Source: an uncultured Verrucomicrobiota bacterium
GTDB lineage: Bacteria > Verrucomicrobiota > Verrucomicrobiia > Limisphaerales > UBA9464
DNA: 32,772 nt
NCBI GenBank assembly: GCA_903916195.1
Contig: CAIWVP010000125.1
Coordinates: forward strand, 1 to 32,772
Direction: 5' to 3'
The notes under the pieces were generated by a model. The model was given only the letters and a program-made list of their open reading frames with translations. It was not told the DNA's origin and searched no databases. Positions 30,352 to 32,772 of this stretch are shown here, piece by piece. Position numbers and translations under genes: made by a program. Position 1 is the first letter of the stretch; every line of letters starts with the position of its first letter.

Positions 30352-31107
30352 TCACTGCTTCAGGATGCGCGGCCGCTGCGACGGCGCGGAGGGGTTCTCC
30401 AGCTTCTGCGCCTGTCCCGGCTTGAGGAAGAGCGGGCCGTTGAGCAGGGCCGCACCGACGAAGACCCGTGCCGCCTTCTCCGCCATGAGCAAGGTCGCCA
30501 GCACCGCCTCCGGTGTGGCGCCGAGCGCGATGATCCCGCGGTTCTGGAGGGTGATCAACCGCGGCACGCGGACCGAACCGCGGCGCTGGTTGAGCGTCAC
30601 CCGGCCGCGGATCTCCCGCGCCAACGGGCTTCCCGGATCGGCGTACGGCACGAAGACGGACGCGGCCCCGGTGTGGTTCACCTGGTCGGGGAACATGCGC
30701 TGCTCCGAGAACGTCTCCGCCATCGGGGAGCAGAGCACCTGCAGGCAGGCCGCGGGAGCACAGTACGCCACGTAGCAGATGCCTTCGACCTGTTGCAACC
30801 AGGCGTGGAACGCCGCTTCACGGCTGGGCCGCCGGGCGGATTTGTCGACCCGGGCGTCCATCAGCGTCGCATCCAGCTCAGCGCTGTCGACGAGCGGCAT
30901 GTCGAGCAGTTCGAGGATCTTGGAGGCGCGGCACTCGACGATCTCGTCGGCCGACAGCGTGGACATCTGCGACCCGCTGGCCTTCACCAAGAAGCGGTCG
31001 CCGTCCAGATGTGCCGAGACGTTGCCCTCGTTCAGGTCGACCAGACCGCGATCGGCGCGGCCGATCTCATGGGCCAGCCAGAGCAGTCGTTCCAATGGCT
31101 CGCTCAT
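30352..31107 (-). CDS. class II aldolase/adducin-fold protein lacking the zinc-binding histidines
   Basis: A 251-residue protein of the class II aldolase fold. Conserved fold parts are present: DLNEGNVSAHLDGDRFLVKA (25-43), close to the phosphate-site NxGNxS motif, SREAAFHAWL with Glu97 where FucA has Glu73, and the C-terminal ALGATPEAVLATLLMAEKA. The metal site is missing. Where fuculose aldolase has HNH/HTH (His92, His94), this protein reads AYCAPA (Tyr115-Cys116-Ala117). Where it has the third His in QHHG, this reads QNRG (Asn189-Arg190). No His lies between residues 101 and 145. It is probably not an aldolase; a binding or regulatory role is my inference. It follows gatB by 59 nt on the same strand. 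Confidence 0.82.
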   Translation of the reverse strand: MSEPLERLLWLAHEIGRADRGLVDLNEGNVSAHLDGDRFLVKASGSQMSTLSADEIVECRASKILELLDMPLVDSAELDATLMDARVDKSARRPSREAAFHAWLQQVEGICYVAYCAPAACLQVLCSPMAETFSEQRMFPDQVNHTGAASVFVPYADPGSPLAREIRGRVTLNQRRGSVRVPRLITLQNRGIIALGATPEAVLATLLMAEKAARVFVGAALLNGPLFLKPGQAQKLENPSAPSQRPRILKQ

Positions 31108-31166
31108 GTGTCCTTTGGTCCCACCGTTCGCATCGCGTCGCAACAAGCCCCCGACATGGGGTCCGG

Positions 31167-32600
31167 TCAGGCGCGGAGCCTGCGCTCCAGCACCTCTCCG
31201 GCGATGCCGGGGTTGGCCTTGCCCTTGGACAGCTTCATCAACTGGCCCTTGAGGAAGTTCAGCGCGGCCGCTTTGCCGGCGCGGAAATCTGCCGCCGGCC
31301 CGGGGTTCGCCGCGATGACCTCGTCGGCCATGCGCTCGATCGCGCCGCTGTCGCTCATCTGCGCGAGCCCCTTCTGTTCGACGATCGCCGCCGGCGAACC
31401 GCCGTCCGCGAACAGGTCCGAGAAGACCTGCTGCGCGATCGGGTGGCTGATCTTCCCGGAATCGACGAGCGCGACCAACTCGCGCAGCGCCGCCGGTGTG
31501 AATTTGATGTCGGCCACCGTCGTGGACGATCCGGCGAGCTTCGCGGAGAGGTCGTTGATGACCCAGTTCGCCACGGCCTTCGGGTTCGCGGAGCCCGTCG
31601 CCGCGGCCTCGAAGAGATCGCCGAGCGCCACATTGTCCTTGAGCACCTCCGCGACGCCCGGCGGCAGGCCGTGCTCGCGGATGAACCGCTGCTTGCGGGC
31701 CAGCGGCAGCTCCTGCACGCGGGCCCGCACCTCCGCCAACCACCCGTCGGTCGGCTCGAAAGGCATCAGGTCCGGTTCCGGGAGATAGCGGTAATCGTGC
31801 GCGTCCTCCTTGGAGCGCATCGGCTCGGTGATGCCGGCGACGTCGTCCCAACGGCGCGTCTCCTGCCGCAGCTTCTCGCCGCGCGAGACGGCGGCGACCT
31901 GTCGGGGGATTTCGTGTTCCAGGGCGCGGCGCGCGCCGGAGAACGAGTTCATGTTCTTGATCTCGATCTTCGCCCCGAGGGTCGTCTCCCCCTTGGGCCG
32001 CACGGAGATGTTCACGTCGCAGCGGACCATGCCCTTCTCCATGTCGCAGTCGGAGATGCCGCCGCGGACGAGCACGTCCCGGAGCGCGTTGAGGTAGGCG
32101 TAGGCCATGTCCGCGCTGGAGATGTCGGGCTCGGAGACGATCTCCAGCAGCGGCACGCCGGCGCGGTTGAAGTCGACGCCGCTGTGGCGGTCGAAGTGGC
32201 TGTTCTTGCCGACATCCTCCTCGAGATGCGCGCGGGTGATGCGGACGCAGGCGATGCCGCCGGGCGCGTCCTTGAACTCGAACTCCAACCGGCCGCCCTG
32301 CGTGCTGGGCCGGTCGTACTGGGTGACCTGGTAGTTCTTGGCCGAATCGGGGTAGAAGTAGTTCTTCCGGTCGAACTTCGCGTGGCGCGGGATCTCGCAG
32401 CCGAGCAGGTAGCCGGTGAGGACGGTCAGCTTGAGGGCCTCCTCGTTGGCCACGGGCAGGACGCCCGGCAGCCCGAGGCAGACAGGGCACACGTTGGTGT
32501 TGGGGTCCGACCCGAAGGCGTTCGCGCAGCCGCACCACATCTTCGACCTCGTCTTGAGCTGGACGTGCGTCTCCAGGCCGATGACCGCTTCGTATTCCAT
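31167..32600 (-). CDS. gatB: Asp-tRNA(Asn)/Glu-tRNA(Gln) amidotransferase subunit B
   Basis: A 477-residue GatB of standard length. It starts MEYEAVIGLETHVQL, has the zinc Cys set C23-x-C25 and C38-x2-C41 (WCGC, VCPVC), the KNYFYPDSAKNYQVTQYD segment, and SDCDMEKGMVRCDVNISV. The C-terminal YqeY/tail domain (about 330-475) carries ANWVINDLSAKL and FLKGQLMKLSKGKANP. With GatA and GatC it amidates misacylated Glu-tRNA(Gln) or Asp-tRNA(Asn), so this organism probably uses the indirect route for one of these tRNAs. gatA and gatC are not in the window; the amidase at 5737 has a signal peptide and is not the partner. The aldolase-fold gene follows. Confidence 0.97.
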   Translation of the reverse strand: MEYEAVIGLETHVQLKTRSKMWCGCANAFGSDPNTNVCPVCLGLPGVLPVANEEALKLTVLTGYLLGCEIPRHAKFDRKNYFYPDSAKNYQVTQYDRPSTQGGRLEFEFKDAPGGIACVRITRAHLEEDVGKNSHFDRHSGVDFNRAGVPLLEIVSEPDISSADMAYAYLNALRDVLVRGGISDCDMEKGMVRCDVNISVRPKGETTLGAKIEIKNMNSFSGARRALEHEIPRQVAAVSRGEKLRQETRRWDDVAGITEPMRSKEDAHDYRYLPEPDLMPFEPTDGWLAEVRARVQELPLARKQRFIREHGLPPGVAEVLKDNVALGDLFEAAATGSANPKAVANWVINDLSAKLAGSSTTVADIKFTPAALRELVALVDSGKISHPIAQQVFSDLFADGGSPAAIVEQKGLAQMSDSGAIERMADEVIAANPGPAADFRAGKAAALNFLKGQLMKLSKGKANPGIAGEVLERRLRA

Positions 32601-32649
32601 GTCGGACCGTGGTTGTGCCAGACGGGAGAGAGGGGCGGAACAACAAACC

Positions 32650-32682
32650 GGGCCCGAGGACCTGGAGTCAGGTCCAAGGCCC
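32650..32682 (-). terminator. hairpin with T-rich tail upstream of gatB
   Basis: A 7-bp stem (32658-32664 with 32669-32675, loop GAGT) is extended by a 5-bp stem (32650-32654 with 32678-32682) across a small internal loop. For minus-strand transcription it is followed by GGTTTGTTGTT. It would end the transcript of the gene entering from the right edge, before gatB. Confidence 0.55.
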
Positions 32683-32727
32683 GGCGTTCGATGTCCGACC
32701 TTCGATGTCCGGCGTGCGCCGGCGCCG

Positions 32728-32772
32728 TCAGGGCGAGACCGCCCTGAAGACGCGGATCACCGTCGGAGGCGA
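32728..32772 (-). CDS. possible C-terminal end of a minus-strand gene cut by the window edge
   Basis: The last 15 codons read SPPTVIRVFRAVSP and then TGA (32730-32728). The VFRAVSP ending resembles the terminal FFR/FYR-type strand of secreted Verrucomicrobiota proteins, such as VFYRISAP at the end of the 13274-16306 protein. A terminator-like hairpin follows. Fourteen residues are too few for certainty. Confidence 0.3.
   Translation of the reverse strand, partial: SPPTVIRVFRAVSP

Noticed and set aside
32691-32711. Short direct repeat TTCGATGTCCG
   Set aside because: Only two partial copies of 11 nt near the edge; too little to call an element.

Overview
This is a GC-rich bacterial chromosome segment, most likely from the Verrucomicrobiota. 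The evidence is the mix of families: a secreted protein with paired Ig-like domains and a lamin-tail domain, a prepilin-like protein with an H-X9-DG motif, a collagen-like Gly/Pro-rich protein of unknown function, secreted glycoside hydrolases and a secreted GatA-like amidase. Few starts have a Shine-Dalgarno sequence and several follow a pyrimidine-rich tract. I saw no tRNA, rRNA, CRISPR array, transposase, integrase or phage gene. It reads as ordinary chromosome with pockets of gene decay.

Layout. 1-1826 (minus): a CPBP membrane protease followed by an RluA pseudouridine synthase apparently fused to an RlmI-like methyltransferase, which runs off the left edge. 1997-3730 (plus): the Gly/Pro-rich unknown protein, ending in a strong terminator. 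3790-5740: a gene graveyard with three recognisable broken genes around one intact lytic transglycosylase. 5737-10763: secreted amidase, Sel1-repeat protein, ispF, a small unknown protein, and a class I glutamine amidotransferase-like hydrolase whose stop overlaps the start of an exported methyltransferase. 10764-10999 holds a hexamer repeat and a nested palindrome. 11000-16306 (minus): a TPR membrane protein, then a large secreted Ig/OB-fold/lamin-tail protein with a pseudopilin behind it; their shared leader has two small ORFs and alternative hairpins.

16747-26433: a DUF3516-type Ski2-like helicase, then secreted or membrane-anchored hydrolases (putative glycosidase with trimerisation-like domain, ceramidase-like protein, alpha/beta hydrolase, agarase-like glycosidase) and a small DoxX-like membrane protein. 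The hydrolases suggest polysaccharide or glycolipid breakdown, but no transporter or regulator is linked to them. 26683-32600: Xaa-Pro aminopeptidase, HpnA-like epimerase/reductase, Dabb-domain putative lipoprotein, Nudix hydrolase, and gatB followed by a class II aldolase-fold protein that lacks the zinc-binding histidines. The right edge shows the probable last codons of another minus-strand gene.

The observations most worth a second look are the metal-site-less aldolase paralogue behind gatB, the RluA-methyltransferase fusion, the cluster of decayed secreted-protein genes, the structured leader of the lamin-tail/pseudopilin operon, and the nested palindrome with a T-run at 10862-10938. I did not find a convincing new multi-gene defence or biosynthetic system.
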